The notes below the pieces were generated by a model. It was not told the origin of the DNA. It made no database searches and saw only the letters and a list, made by a program, of their open reading frames with translations. Of a DNA stretch of 64,000 bases, positions 40,520 to 53,027 are shown piece by piece. A program made the position numbers and the translations under genes. The first letter of the stretch is position 1. Each line of letters opens with the position of its first letter. Source of the DNA: Struthidea cinerea (taxonomy: Eukaryota > Chordata > Aves > Passeriformes > Corcoracidae); contig VZTI01004803.1 of NCBI GenBank assembly GCA_013397865.1, forward strand, positions 1,912,473 to 1,976,472, given 5' to 3'.

Positions 40520-41200
40520 GGGTCTCACTGGTTCTGGCTGCTGGCAGCATGAGTGGGGACACCTACACCCTGCTCTGAGTCCAGTAGCTGGCACCAACTC
40601 CACTCTAAGGTCTGTTTCACCAGCAGCTGCCACTTAGCCTTTACAGCACACACACACTCACAGGGCACAGAGTGCTACTAAACAGAGAGAGAGTTTAAAA
40701 AGTATTTAACACTTTTAAAAGGACAGACTAACAGAGCAGCAACAATTTTTGTGTGGCAGTCCCCTTTTATACCCCTTTTGGTCTACTTTGTTTTTCCCTA
40801 GACCTCTTCCCTTAAGCTTTCTTGCAATAATTTTGCATAGTCTCAGAAAACCCTCTCAAACATCCCAAATCCTCACGGTCATCTTGTTTCCTCCTCCTCC
40901 TCACCTGCAACCTCCAGGTTGTCTCTTTCTAATGTGATACCTGGTAGATGCTTAACAGCCCTCAATTAGTGACTGGAAAATTTCTGTCTTTGGTACTGCC
41001 TTGTTAGACCTTGGCTACTAGGTCTGTGTGTCTTTGAGTTCTTGTTGTATCTTTTTGCATTGAAAAGTACTGAATAATCTTAATGAAGCAGATGATCTCA
41101 CCTAAACCCCAGTTATTCTGATAACTTAAAGACCCTCACCCAATTTTTATATATTGTAGTCCAAACCCTTCAAGTTTATACTGTTAACCTCTTCTGCTTT
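40520..41200 (-). promoter_or_regulatory. Minus-strand segment with TATA box; possible LTR or promoter
   Basis: On the minus strand this segment carries GGGGTATAAAAGGGG (TATA core on plus 40764-40771) in a GC-richer setting. Downstream of the TATA box (plus 40520-40740) lies a CT/GT-rich stretch before the CR1 fragment begins. Upstream (plus 40780-41200) lies a purine-rich stretch with repeated GAGGAGGAGGAGG. The arrangement resembles U3-R-U5 of an LTR or a plain TATA promoter. I could not find paired TG/CA ends with a target-site duplication or a clear AATAAA, so neither is established. No minus-strand gene is recognised downstream. Both edges are approximate. Confidence 0.3.
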
Positions 41201-41230
41201 ACCTACAAATCAATACTGAGGTATGCTGAG

Positions 41231-44127
41231 GGGGGCTGCATGAGTAGCAAGCCTGCAGAAGACCAAGACCATGCTCTGCCAATCACTCCATGGGTGCTTG
41301 TCAGACAGCAGTGGAGTGGTTCAGTGTTTTGGTTTCTGCTCATGGCAGGTTGCAGTTTAGTGGCTACAGACAACACAGCTAAATGCCACAGTGTTCATGT
41401 TTGGTTCACATGTGGTGCCTGAGCTAGGCATCTCTAAATGAGAAATCCCAATGTTGTTTGAGTTGAAGAGCCAGAATTTTTGTTGCGGAATTGATAGCAG
41501 ATACACAACTTCTTGTGTAGCCTAACCTTTATGGGAATGACAGAGAAGCTTGTACCACGTCCTCTGCTAGAAAAGGAAATGGCCGTTCCCACCTCATTAT
41601 CACTGCCCTCCCCTGATTACCCCTGTCCTCAGATCTGCCTAGAGGGCACCCTTGTGCTAGAGCACCTGCTGTTCCCCTTAGAACAAGTTAGCTGATCCTG
41701 GCGTATGAGGGAATCCTCATAGGAGTAATTTAATTGAGAGATCCGAGGGACAGGCAGCATGCAATATGAGATAATAATGAAGATACTATCACTCTTCTAC
41801 TGACACTTGGAAAAGATTGGTTGTGTCAGTGTGGGTTGCAGAAGAGTGCATTTACTGTGATGGCTAAGGGGATGAGGTTACCTCAGTCGTGCAAAAGCTT
41901 TCAGCATTGTACAGCCCAGAGGTAGGTACTGAATATATTAAACCGTCAGCAAAAGCACTAGGGTAACAGTTCCTGGTTCTTGGCTTTTCAATTTACTGAA
42001 TGTTCCCTGGGCTGGAAGGAAGTATGTGGGAAATCTTCATTCTCTCTTTCGATCTTCTTCAGTCCCTTTATTTGCAGCAAATGCCAATCAAAACACAAAA
42101 ATTACCACATGAACCTCTTTAACATTCCAAATCTGAGCTTTCATGAAGAGAAGCAGCACAGATAAAACACTGCAGAAATCACCCTTCCTGCAGCGTGGCT
42201 TCTCTAGCAGTAAAAGGTCATTCCCTTTAAAAAAAAGCATTCACTTTGCAGATACTTTCCTTACAACCTCTGTACCATTAACTCTTACAAAATTTCTCTT
42301 AAGAATCTGCAAAACCATTCCAGGACCTGACTGGAACAGTGCTAGCCTCAGTCATGTGTGTTTGAGAACAGCCACCCTGTTATGTACCACTTTGATCACT
42401 AACACCTAAGTAAAATGGTATGGATAGAAAACACTGAACATTTTCAGAAATCTGTGATTCAAGTATAGAGATACTGAAGAAAATTAAGATAAAATGTGTG
42501 AAATAATTGGATTATCACCTAAATTTTTGTGTTAACTTATATAGTAAAGATCAATGGACTAGTAAGGAAAAAGACTAAATTCATCACATAGATTATATGT
42601 TTTGTCTTCCATTCTGTTGCAGGGCTCTTTATGTTTTAGAGACATATAAGATAACAGATTCTTGACAAAACCAAAAATCTTCTTTATGCATTCTCTAGCT
42701 GTACTATTTCATCGTAATGGTGATGTAAGCCAACGTTAACATTTTGAACAACTTTTGCCTAGACTCTGGACTGAATATTTTTAGCAAGACATTGTAAGCT
42801 TTTAATCTTGTATATCTTCGTTAAGGGAACAAAATAAAATAATGCAGTGTCAGCAGAGGAACTGAAGAGCAGTTTCAGACCATTTGATGTACAAGTCTTT
42901 CCTGGCTTACTATCCTCAAGTAGAGGTGTTTTACCATGTGGTAAAGTCTACATCAACTCCCTCTCTAAAAGCAAATTCTTCTTTGGACGGCTGACAAAGG
43001 TCACTTACCTTGTGCTATAATTCCATCTATGCCGTATTAATATGTGAAGTGATATTTCATTGAGTGAGTGAGCTACATGTACTTTCCTGGAGGAAAATAA
43101 AATATCCTAAAGCAATTAAAGAGTTAAGGAGGTCACGGGATTTGCCAAGTATCATGATGAAATTTTTTGAGTGTACTCATCTCAGAATAACTTAAGACTC
43201 TGGACAATGCCCTTTTACTTGAGATTCCAAAGGGATCAGAAGACTATCTCTATAAACAAGTGGTAGCTGACTTAATGAAAACTTGCTGCTCAATCAGGAA
43301 GTCATTCTAAGTTACTGTGGATTACCTAGATTCTGATTTCCTTTCAATACAAATGAAAATCTTTTAACTAATATTGTGGCTTAGATCACATTTAGGCTTA
43401 AAAAACCCACTGTGTAAAAACAATTTCTTAATTGATCTACTCACTGGAGTGCTAAAAATACAGTTTTCCCCTCTTTTCAAGCCTCTTTCAAAAGTGCTCA
43501 GGAAAGGAAAAGAATCATAGCAGCTATTGTGTCTCATACATCATCGGAATTGTCAAGCAGGACCTGAATTTAACTGGCATATTAAAAAAATGCCTACTAA
43601 TAATAGCCTTTAAATGATCTTTAAAAATGCATATAAAGCAAAGACCAGTTTCTAGACTGGTTATACAAAATATTTCTTTCACATCAACATTAATAAACAT
43701 TGGTTTTTTTTGTTTTTTTTTTTTTTTTTTAGAGACATCAAATTAATCACTTTTCTGTTAAATTCAGATACGTAACAAAGGAGATTCCCTTCTAAACAAG
43801 ATTTCCCTTTTCCTGGAAGACCTTTTGTGGCTTATATTGCACTAGCACCTTTTGTCATAAGATGTGCTGAGGAAAAGAGTTTATATATAGAAATAATTAT
43901 TTTTTGTATTTTTATACTCTTTTGTGTTCACACATGAATGCCCACTGTAAACTCCAGTCTCATATTTTGAAAGTAAAATTACTGATTAGGCAAGCAGGAA
44001 GTTATTATAAAGACAGTTAAAGATCCAGAAATATCTTTGGTAATTTATCTTAATCTTAACCCCACATGGGTGTTTTTGTCTTAATTTTTACAACATCTCC
44101 ACTTTGATTCTATGCAAAAGGGCTTTC
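41231..44127. other. Unique non-coding stretch
   Basis: No gene is supported. A T-run interrupted by one G (43704-43730) ends directly in AG, which resembles a splice acceptor, but the sequence after it does not stay open in a convincing frame. Confidence 0.55.
43704..43730. repeat. Interrupted poly-T tract
   Basis: T9, a single G at 43712, then T18. It lies about 400 bases before the assembly gap that also sits in poly-T. Confidence 0.9.
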
Positions 44128-44190
44128 TTTTTTTTTTTTTNNNNNNNNNNNNNNNNNNNNNNNNNNNNNNNNNNNNNTTTTTTTTTTTTT
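44128..44190. other. Assembly gap (37 N) inside a poly-T tract
   Basis: The N run is 44141-44177. A T-run leads into it from 44128 and T's continue from 44178 to 44190. The gap is most likely an unresolved T homopolymer, so its true length and any interrupting bases are unknown. Confidence 0.97.
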
Positions 44191-45076
44191 AATTTCACAA
44201 AAAGCACTTAACTGGCTAGAGCTGCAAATAATCTTAGACCCCTGTAGGAATCTCAAATATCTTGAAATATTCCCTTAGGTCAGCTTCTGAATGTGTAACT
44301 CACAACTCCTGAACTTTTCATCACACAGAGCATATACTCACAGAAACTTAATTCAGTTGTCAGAGATCAGGATTTCTAAGTCATGGTAATAATTACCTTT
44401 CTGAGCCCATATAGCAAAATGAATGAGACATAACATCTGTTTTCTGGTTTCTTAAGTAAACATCTATTGAATGAATTCAATCATTGATTAACTGTTCAAG
44501 CCAATGAGACATCACATTTTTCAAAGTCAGAAATTATTACAATTTCCATTGAGCCTACGATCTAATTAGAACTGAGTGGAAAACAATTTTCTCAGCCTGT
44601 TAAAATGTTTGAGATTTCAAGAATTTTCCTCATATCAAGGAAACCTGTAACACCTTCCCAGCGGCTGGAACCTCCAATCTACTGTATGAGAGGTCAAAAC
44701 TCTTCTACCCTTAATTCAAATCAAGAATGTGCGTTTCTTACATCTTATTAAAAGCCAGACCACTAGGAGGTTGGCTATGACTCTGCTGGTTTTGATCTGA
44801 AATGGCATCATAATGATGGGAATGAGTCATGACTGATGTGGGGTCTGGGAAGCAGGATTCATTTTGAGGTTTGAAAGTGGAGCAATACTAATTAGTGGAC
44901 AAGATTATTCAAACAGTGTACTAATTTACTGTAGGGATGTATGAAGGGACTAAAGTGATTAAATCTTTGCTGAAAATAAGGGTTTGTAACGAAACCAGTA
45001 TTTCGGTGCTATAACTATCACACATCTGTATTTTCTAGGAATCATTCCTTCCTATCTGCGACATAGTTTTCTAGAG
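44191..45076. other. Unique AT-rich non-coding stretch
   Basis: No gene or repeat recognised between the gap and the LTR. Confidence 0.55.
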
Positions 45077-45082
45077 ATGGAT

Positions 45083-45584
45083 TGCTGGGGTGTCCTGGCA
45101 AAACCAGCCAGCCTAGGGCTCAGAGAGACGGAGCTGCGCCTGGGAAAGCCCCTCGGTTCATGTTCCCCCTATACAAATGTGTAGTGGTTCACCCCGGTTT
45201 CCCTTCCCCCCCCCACGGTGCAAATGGTTATGGGCTGGCCCCGGGTTCCTTCCCTTCCCATTGGCTGTTGCTGTAAGCCCCGCCCCCCACCCCACTCCCT
45301 AAGACAAGCCCGGAGAGAGCCCGGGCAGAGTGCTGCGGGGATGGAGGAATAAGCCTGTGGTGCCACGTTCAGTGGCTCCGTTCTCGCCTTTCGTTGTTCT
45401 CGGGGTCCAGGGGGGTTCAGACCGGAGCTCCTGGGGATGTAGCTGCATTGCTACAGAGCCAGCTGCCAGTAAGGGAAAATCACGGTCAGCACGGACCGGC
45501 TACAAGCGTGATTGCAGGCGCGTTGCTGAGCTGCTTGGGATCTCATTCCCGAGCTAGCCAGCCCCGCAGCCAGAGAAACAGACA
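45083..45584 (+). mobile_element. Solo LTR of an ERVK-like endogenous retrovirus, plus orientation
   Basis: A 502-bp element starting TGCTGGGGTGTCCTGGCA and ending CAGACA. It is flanked by perfect direct repeats ATGGAT at 45077-45082 and 45585-45590. The 6-bp duplication fits class II (ERVK-type) integration. No internal retroviral sequence follows, so it is a solo LTR. It shares its start, a CCTATACAAATGTGTA module, the GGCTGTTGCTGTAAGCCCCG block, the GGGGTCCAGGGGGGT block and the GAGCTAGCCAGCC end with the minus-strand LTR at 7255-7826, but is clearly diverged and has only one copy of the U3 module. GGAATAAG at about 45346-45353 may be a decayed poly(A) or TATA-like signal. CpG content is high relative to the flanks. 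The frames inside (45082-45795, both strands) are not genes. Confidence 0.93.
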
Positions 45585-48132
45585 ATGGATTTCTGATACA
45601 TACATCCCATGTCTTTATGAAACCCCTGCAAAAAACATTCTGATTCCACAGAATGATCTTGCATCTCATTGCAGATGAATTGTGGTCAGAATAGATAAGA
45701 GAGGTGGAGCTGGAAGAATGGGGAAGGCCTACAGGATGAATTAGAGGCTCGGAAATCCATAGACAGGAAAGAGTAGAAGTCAAATGTGGGAACACCAGGG
45801 GCTAAGAAAGATGTAGGATGTATCAAATTAAGTGTGTAGGACAGGCTGGTAAAGGGGTAGGGGCAGTATGACAGCAGAAGAACTTTGGATGCATGTTTTC
45901 TGTTGAGCATGTAAAATCTAAACTGGGAATATTGATATGGTATTGCTAAGTACTGGGGATCTCTGAAGCTCTGATCCAGGATAGTTAGAGGTGCAAAGGA
46001 GGGCTGTTGCATTAGAACACCATCAACCCTGATTGAGACAGTGAGATGTGTGACATGACTTCTTACTTCCATCGTTTTCCTTCTTAGCTTGCATTGCACT
46101 GTTCTCTTTCTTGACTTCATAAAATACTAAGTACAATTTTCTCTTACTTTCTCATCATTATGAGATAAAAAGAACAAATTCAGAGTATTGAGTCTTGCTG
46201 TCTCCTCTTAAGTGTCCCTCCTTCCTTCTTGTCATCAGATCCTTTATAATCCCTGCTGGAGGCAACTGCAGTATCCTTTCTTAGGATGCATAAAACCTGT
46301 AGTCCCCCTTGGGGACTGAAGTCAGGTATTTAGGTATGTCATTCTCTTGCGTAACTACAAATCTTTCTCAATACAAGGTAAAATATCTTCCCAGCTAATG
46401 CTATATAACAAATAGATATTCACTCTCTTAAGACTTGCTCACCTCTAGGTAAATCTATTGCTCTCTTTAGAATTTACACCAGATGAGAATTCTGCTCTTC
46501 ATTTGTAATTCACTGAAATACATTACAGAACCCCAAGAACCCCATGCTTCAATGCAGACAACGGAGTCATAGAAACTGCAGAGAACAGCAACTAATTCCT
46601 GCCTTTAACCTCAAACTTTTATCTTCAGTCAGTTTTTCCAGTTTTGTAAATTCCTCACGATTCTGATGTGGGTGATCTTGTCCAGTGAGACATTAGTGTC
46701 AAAATCCTCCTGGACTTCACCAAAATCAAAATTTCATTTTATTGTTTTTTTAAAAGGTCTGATTCTGGAAGCTGTGACTTAAATGAGATTCTTGGCTTTC
46801 ATTCACTCCAACAAAAAGTTTTTAGGCTTCACAGTTGCCAGAATAGATTGAGAATATGAAGTCTTAAAACTTTGAACCAGGAGATAACCCTCCAAGTGTA
46901 GCGTAAATGTAATTCCCAATTTTGTGAGTGACTCATCAAGACATTTAAATTTTTGGAGTAACAAACACTGCCAAATTAATTGCAAAGGGCAAGAAGTAAG
47001 GGTGATGTAGCTAAACACTCAATACTAATAATGACTTGGTCTTTTGAGAACATCAACCAGTGCAGATGAAACTAATACTGCGTGAATATAAGTTTTGCTA
47101 GTCTTCACAAAATCAGCAGATTTGACCCCCAAACCTTGTAATTTTTGCAGACACTCAGGAAAATTTGTGATATACTTCTATCTGTGGGATCAAATGAGTC
47201 AGGTCTCTGACACTGAATTGGAAACTATCAAGAATTTTGCATTTTCTGAAATATAGAAGGAAGCATATTTAGTCCACCTAGCTTTAAGTTGTCAATTCTA
47301 GATTATTCCTCATTTCAGGGTAACAATTTATAGATAAATACAGATTCTTCTGAACAACTTCATGCTCACAGGAAGAAGTCATTTGAAAAAAACTAGTGAG
47401 AAATGGGATTATAATTCTGAATGACTAAATGAAATAAACTCACAATGAAAGCGTGTATGCTTAAAAATTTTTCAATTGATGTTAGACTAAAACTTGGGAC
47501 CACTTTTTTTTCCATTTTTTTTGTCTTTGCAGTTAGTGGCTGAAACATGCTGGTCTTGGTCTGCAGGCAAATATTCCTGTTATTACCATTTTAAAGGGCT
47601 GAAGTCTGTTGAGAAGACAGATCTCAACTAGCACCCAACATGTCTAAAAAAATCAGGCTAATCTCTTAACTTCAACATTTCTAGGGTGTTTTCAAGTTCT
47701 GAATAAAAATATTTTTAAAATGCTACTGTACTCATAAATAAATCTCTAGGTAGGCACCAGCAAATTTGACTTATCAGAGCTACTGCCTTTATTCTTTCCT
47801 AGTTTCTGTCTTGCCTGAGGAACTTTTAAGTCCCTGTCACATCTCTGACAGCATCATTACTTCTCTTTCCAGGTCTTGTCCATAATATGGAATGGTCATA
47901 TTTAATATTTTCTGGTTTATCTAACACGCAATAATGTTTCCATATAATAGTCTTCTCATTCTCTGTTTAATTAGTGTGCAAAGCCAAGGAAGATTTTGAA
48001 AATTGCTAATATACTATCTACCTGGAAATAGTATGCTCCAAAACGTTATAAATAACTTTTGTTTAAAATGGAAAAGTGATGTTGCATCTAAATGACAGAA
48101 GAGGTATTAAAATTGCTTGCTATAATACAGTG

Positions 48133-48157
48133 TAATATAATATAATATAATATAATA
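48133..48157. repeat. (TAATA)n microsatellite
   Basis: Five perfect pentanucleotide units within AT-rich sequence. Confidence 0.9.
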
Positions 48158-49840
48158 CTTCTTGCTTAGCTAAAAATGATATTACAAATGACTCCTCTGT
48201 CTCCTACCTGCTTACAGAACTCTGCCTTTTTTTACTCCATACTACCTGGCTCTTCATTATATTATGAATAATACATCGCACCCCACATTATAGGAAATGT
48301 ATTTACAACTGCATCATCAGATGTGCAGTTTGGAACTTTGCATTTTAGAATGAGCTAAATGATTGAGAGCACTTGAAAGCAACTTCCATTATTTATGTTA
48401 CCGTCATCCTGAATTTGGCTATCCTCTAAATCTGTCAATTTGAGCCAAGTACCAAGCTTTACTGTATTACTGACTTTTAAACAGTACAGTGCATTGATTT
48501 AATTGGAGAATCCTGATTAAAAATTGATGTGACAATTTGCCCTATTGCCCTCAGTCTGCACATAAAGCTAGTAGTGATGTACGTCTGCAAAGTTATAGTC
48601 ATTCATATTCAACTGCTGTTCAGCTAGTTCTAGGTAATATTGCAGCTCATGCTTTTAGAGAGAATACCAACAGCAGTAAGCAGATACAAAGACCATTGCT
48701 TTCATGAGGGAGGGCTGGAAACTGGTGTTGTGAGCCATACTCACTTCCTACTAAAATATTTGTATCTGCTTGAAAAAGATTTTTGATTCAAACATCCCTC
48801 ACAAGAACAGAAATTGGTACTCCATAGGCTCATCTGCTAAGATTGAATCATCTGTCTCTGCATCAGTGCTGATGTGATCAGAGAAACAGAGGTTGCCCTC
48901 TGTTGAAGGATATAAGACTATCTGTGAAGAACATCTAGGGCCCAGTACGAAACTCATAAAGCACTCCCTTGGAGTTTCTTGCTGTATTTGTAGAGCATGT
49001 ACTTTCAGTGCACCTGTTCTTTCCTTCAGTAACACTGTTCCTTTAGCTGAAATGTAAAATTGAAAGAAAAGACAATTGCCCTACTGATGCCCTCTAAATC
49101 AACAATTTCTACTGATTTTCTTATTGAACTTGATAGAAAACTTAAAGATTACTTAAACCTGAAATTAACTACTTTGTTAACTATGTCTGCGATTCACTCT
49201 CAGCACAAATTTGGAGTTAACTGCCAGCAATAACTCTGAATATATTTCAAATTATCATAATAGGAAGTGTTATGGAGGAAGAGGAGTTGAGAAGATATTT
49301 TTTTTTTTTTGTTTTAAGAATTGTTTTAACAGATTAAGGACCCAAACTAAAACCAAAGAGAACCAGTAGAAAGGAAATTTGCACAGATTAAAGTATAACT
49401 GGTCCAGACAGTCACCTGGATAGAATATTACATACAGCAAGATGGCCCAGCACAGACGTATCAGCTAAACTTGTACAACCTCCACATTTTTAACTGTATA
49501 TAACATATAAAAGAAATGAATTTGACCTTTTACTGCATTGTAGATGTTGGAACTAGAACTTAGCTAGTGTTACGTGAGTCTCCATGCCACTGAAACCCAC
49601 AGAGACAGTATGATGTAACTAAAATGTTCAGTTCAGCAGAAATTATTCTGTGAACTGTACTTCTTTTCCTGTGCATATGCATTCCAGGTATAATGCCTTT
49701 AAGTATAAATACTTCTTGAGGCATCACAATTGAAGCCCAGCATTCTGAGAATTTAATGTCAGGGCATGAATGGGTTGTACATGCAATATGAATACTGAAG
49801 CAAACCATATACTAGGACCTCATATGAAATAAAATGCGCT

Positions 49841-49891
<51 letters not shown>

Positions 49892-49894
49892 TTT
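49841..49894. repeat. (TTTA)n tetranucleotide microsatellite, about 13.5 units
   Basis: A 54-bp perfect run of TTAT/TTTA units, the longest perfect microsatellite in the window. On the minus strand it is (TAAA)n, which could be a retrotransposon tail, but no element body is recognised to its right. Confidence 0.95.
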
Positions 49895-50964
49895 GTGGGC
49901 AAATTCCATTTGTATAGCATTCAACACAGGATTCCTGTAAGTGGAGATTTGTGCTTCCCCAAAAGGTTATTTGGTTTAAAAAAGCCTGCCTGCAATTCCT
50001 GCAGTATACCAAAAGAGGGCACCTAAAGCTTTCGATATAAAGCCCAGGAAATCTGCCGGAACTTGGATTACTTTCCAACAATATTGTAGAAATCTTCTCC
50101 CACTTTACAGCATACTGAGCAGAAATATAAAGTCTGTCGCTACACAATGAAATATAACATGCAAAATTTATATGGCTACTTTTAAGGGAAAGCAACATTT
50201 CGATATATTCACATAGTCACAAAAAATAATGTAAATCATGGAACAAGAAGAGCAAACATACAGTTTATGAAAACTGTGATAAAATTCACTAGAACTAATG
50301 GGTGCCAGGAGAAAGAAGAGGTGGCTGAACGCCGTAGCTGTGCAGACTTTTTCCTAGCAGAGAAGAGTGGACTGTCTGGAGGCAGCAGATCCCCATTGCA
50401 GTTGGTGCTGCTGTGGAGTCGGGCTTAAACATGAAAGGCTGTGTGATGTGCCCACAAGTTTGAGTTGGCAAACAGAAAGTATATTCTAGATGTGCATATC
50501 TTGTGCTTGCACATAGATAGCAAAAGACTCATTTCAGTGGAGGAATTAGGCACAGGCACTTGCGCACAAATCTTTCTTGAGTCAGATTCCAAACTTTGAT
50601 ACAATTCAGTAATTGTCCTCTGAGAGTTGTGTGTTTGATGAGTTTCAGTAATTGTTTTTTTACCTACCTGTCTATGATACATATTTTCCTATTTTCTAAA
50701 ATTAAGAACACATGAATAATAAACTTCTTTAAGTCATAACAAAGATGTTTGAAGTGCAACAATTTTATTTGCAACAATGTCTAATAGCAAATATTACCAA
50801 GGTATAAGAGTGTATTTTTTGTAATTATATATACATTAATTACAAGAGTTTTCATTCAACAGAAATCCTCAGTTATAAGTAGCTTTTCACCAGCTCTGGT
50901 CTACCAGGGGATTGTAAAGGTATTTCATGTGGTTATGCTTCACAGAGATGTTTATTTCAGATGC

Positions 50965-51016
50965 AAAAAAAAAAAAAAAAACAAACCAAAAAAAAAAACC
51001 AAACCAAAAAAACCCC
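50965..51016. repeat. A-rich low-complexity tract
   Basis: An A17 run (50965-50981), then AAACC-type interruptions and further A-runs. It resembles a decayed poly(A) on the plus strand, but no retrocopy body is recognised immediately upstream. Confidence 0.88.
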
Positions 51017-51859
51017 CAACTTAATTCAAAGGCAAAAAATTAAATTAAAAACCCCAAAGATTTTATTTTCCACTTGCCTTTCATACGTGCAAATGTGTAT
51101 ATATCTTAGAAAACATGTGCACAGCAAATATTCAACTGTTGCTTTAGTGTAGATGTTTAAATGTCTCACCATTTGCTTCTATAATTGCCTTCCTGTGCCT
51201 GCTTTATAAGTAACAGAAAGGAGATTTTCAACTGTAAAAATATGAAATTGAATCCCCTATTTAATGATAGTACATATTCTCTGTTCTTTGAAATATGATT
51301 AGTGATAATTGACTGCATGACAGGGAATGCAAGAAAGAAAATAATTGTACCCCTTAAATATTTATTTAATCCAACCAGAGTTATTTGCCCTAAAATATCA
51401 AGCAAGAACTCCAAAAAGAACATAAAGGAGTCTAGAAGATATGTGATTAGAAAAGGGGAATAAAATCCAATTGCTTTCGACATTTCTAATTTCATATTTC
51501 TTGGGCATTTTTACTAGTTTTTTTTTTTTGCTGTAGCTTAAGAGTTTGTCTGCTGGACACTGCTGTATGTTTTTCAGTTTATTTTTAAAAAGTCTTTTGA
51601 GAATGTATTCTTTTGAGAAGGTATTTCATAAAGTTGCAGTGATAGTTTTGCTTTGTTACTTTTATAGCTCAGGTGGATTATACTGTTACATTCAGTGAAG
51701 GAAGCTGTGAGTAGGAAAATTGAGAAATAGATAATTTTAAATTAGATTTAGAAATAGATATTTTGTTATTAGTTCTTCTAGAAATATTCAGAATAATATA
51801 TCTTATTATTACTGCTTATGCAACTCCTGTTTAACAATGATTTTTGCATTTCCTTTCAG

Positions 51860-51975
51860 TGCCAGTACCCTTTGCAGGTACGCAACTACGGCATGCTCAG
51901 GGGATTCACATGCTGAAAGGTGGCTACACTGTAGGCTACAGACTTGACCATCTAATTTTTCAACTACAGGAATAA
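51860..51975 (+). other. Weak candidate terminal exon
   Basis: TTTCCTTTCAG before 51860 is a good acceptor match. With the first two bases completing a split codon, the frame is open for 37 codons to TAA at 51973-51975. The stop overlaps an AATAAA hexamer (51971-51976). No family is recognised and no upstream partner exon was identified. An internal CAG|GTACGC (51877/51878) could act as a donor instead. Confidence 0.12.
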
Positions 51976-53027
51976 AAAGAACTTTTTCATTTGGGTTACC
52001 TGAAATCTAGATTGTGTGCACAGACCTAAATGGAGCAGAACAGAGGGAGGAGCGTAGGAGGGTTGCAGGGAATGTATGCCTTTCAACAGTGCCAGGGAGT
52101 GCATATATAGTGGTGCAACATGCTCAAACATATGGGCCTACATTTGGATGCATCTGTTTTGGGCACCCAAGCTGAGAGACCTAGAGAGATGAAACTTCAG
52201 CAGACCTTGGGAACTAGCCCCTGAATATCAGGCCTTTTTATGCTGTCTCAACTCTTTCTTTTAAAAGTAGTCACTAATAATCACCAATCATGTTTGGAAA
52301 TACATGTTGGGGAATATTCTCCACTCTGCACTTAGAAAAATAAACGAGTAGAAAATCAGAGGTTAGAGTTCTAGGTTTTCTTTGAATCTGACCCAAAATC
52401 TGAAAAGAAATACTTACTAACTGGAATAGCTGTATCTCAAAGTTTTAACCTGGCTTTGGTTTGGTATGCTGAAGAGTGTTGTGCTTTAATGGCAAGGGAC
52501 AGATCTAGAGGAATTTTTAATGCTTTTCTTTGCTAATTTTGATTACCTCTAACAAAATGCTCAAGATGAAAACTTTCTCCCTTGCAAGCCATTGCATATG
52601 CTAATTAAACCAGCTCATAAACCACAATCATATTAACTAGAATACTGTTCCAGTAAAAGATATGTATGATCCTGAGAGCAGCTGTCTGAACACCCTACTA
52701 ATACAGCCGCATACGATGGCTCAAGTAATATAAAACTGTTCCAGATTTTTCCTCAGTGATGTGTGCTCAATATAAATTAGTTTGCTATGAAAAATAAAAT
52801 GACAGCTTTAGCTAGATTCAGGATTTCTTTTCCACAGATTCAGTTCTTTGATCAAAAACTACAGTAGATTGAAGTTTGCTATTGTCAACATATTGTACAT
52901 ACACAGTGTGTTTATTTTTGTGCACTTTTAATGTATTTAACCTTACTGTCTGTTTCTTTAAAGCAAAGAAACTGTGGCTCAGCATCTTGAATTGTCAAAG
53001 CAACCTATTGCAGATTTCTTTTTATAG

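Larger units (their letters stand above)
45591..51859. other. Unique AT-rich non-coding stretch with simple repeats
   Basis: No gene is supported. The 144-codon minus-strand frame at 45686-46120 has no domain, signal peptide or codon pattern that marks it as real. Simple repeats (TAATA)n, (TTTA)n and A-rich tracts are listed separately, along with T-runs at 49298-49310 and 51518-51529. Confidence 0.6.

Noticed and set aside
43704..43760. Poly-T followed by AG as a splice acceptor
   Set aside because: The sequence after the AG gives no convincing open exon, and T-runs ending in AG are common.
45686..46120. Longest minus-strand frame outside the repeats (144 codons)
   Set aside because: No domain, signal peptide or family resemblance; a single frame of this length is expected by chance in 64 kb.
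49841..50200. Minus-strand retrocopy with a (TAAA)n tail
   Set aside because: No recognisable transcript, poly(A) signal or target duplication to the right of the repeat; treated as a plain microsatellite.
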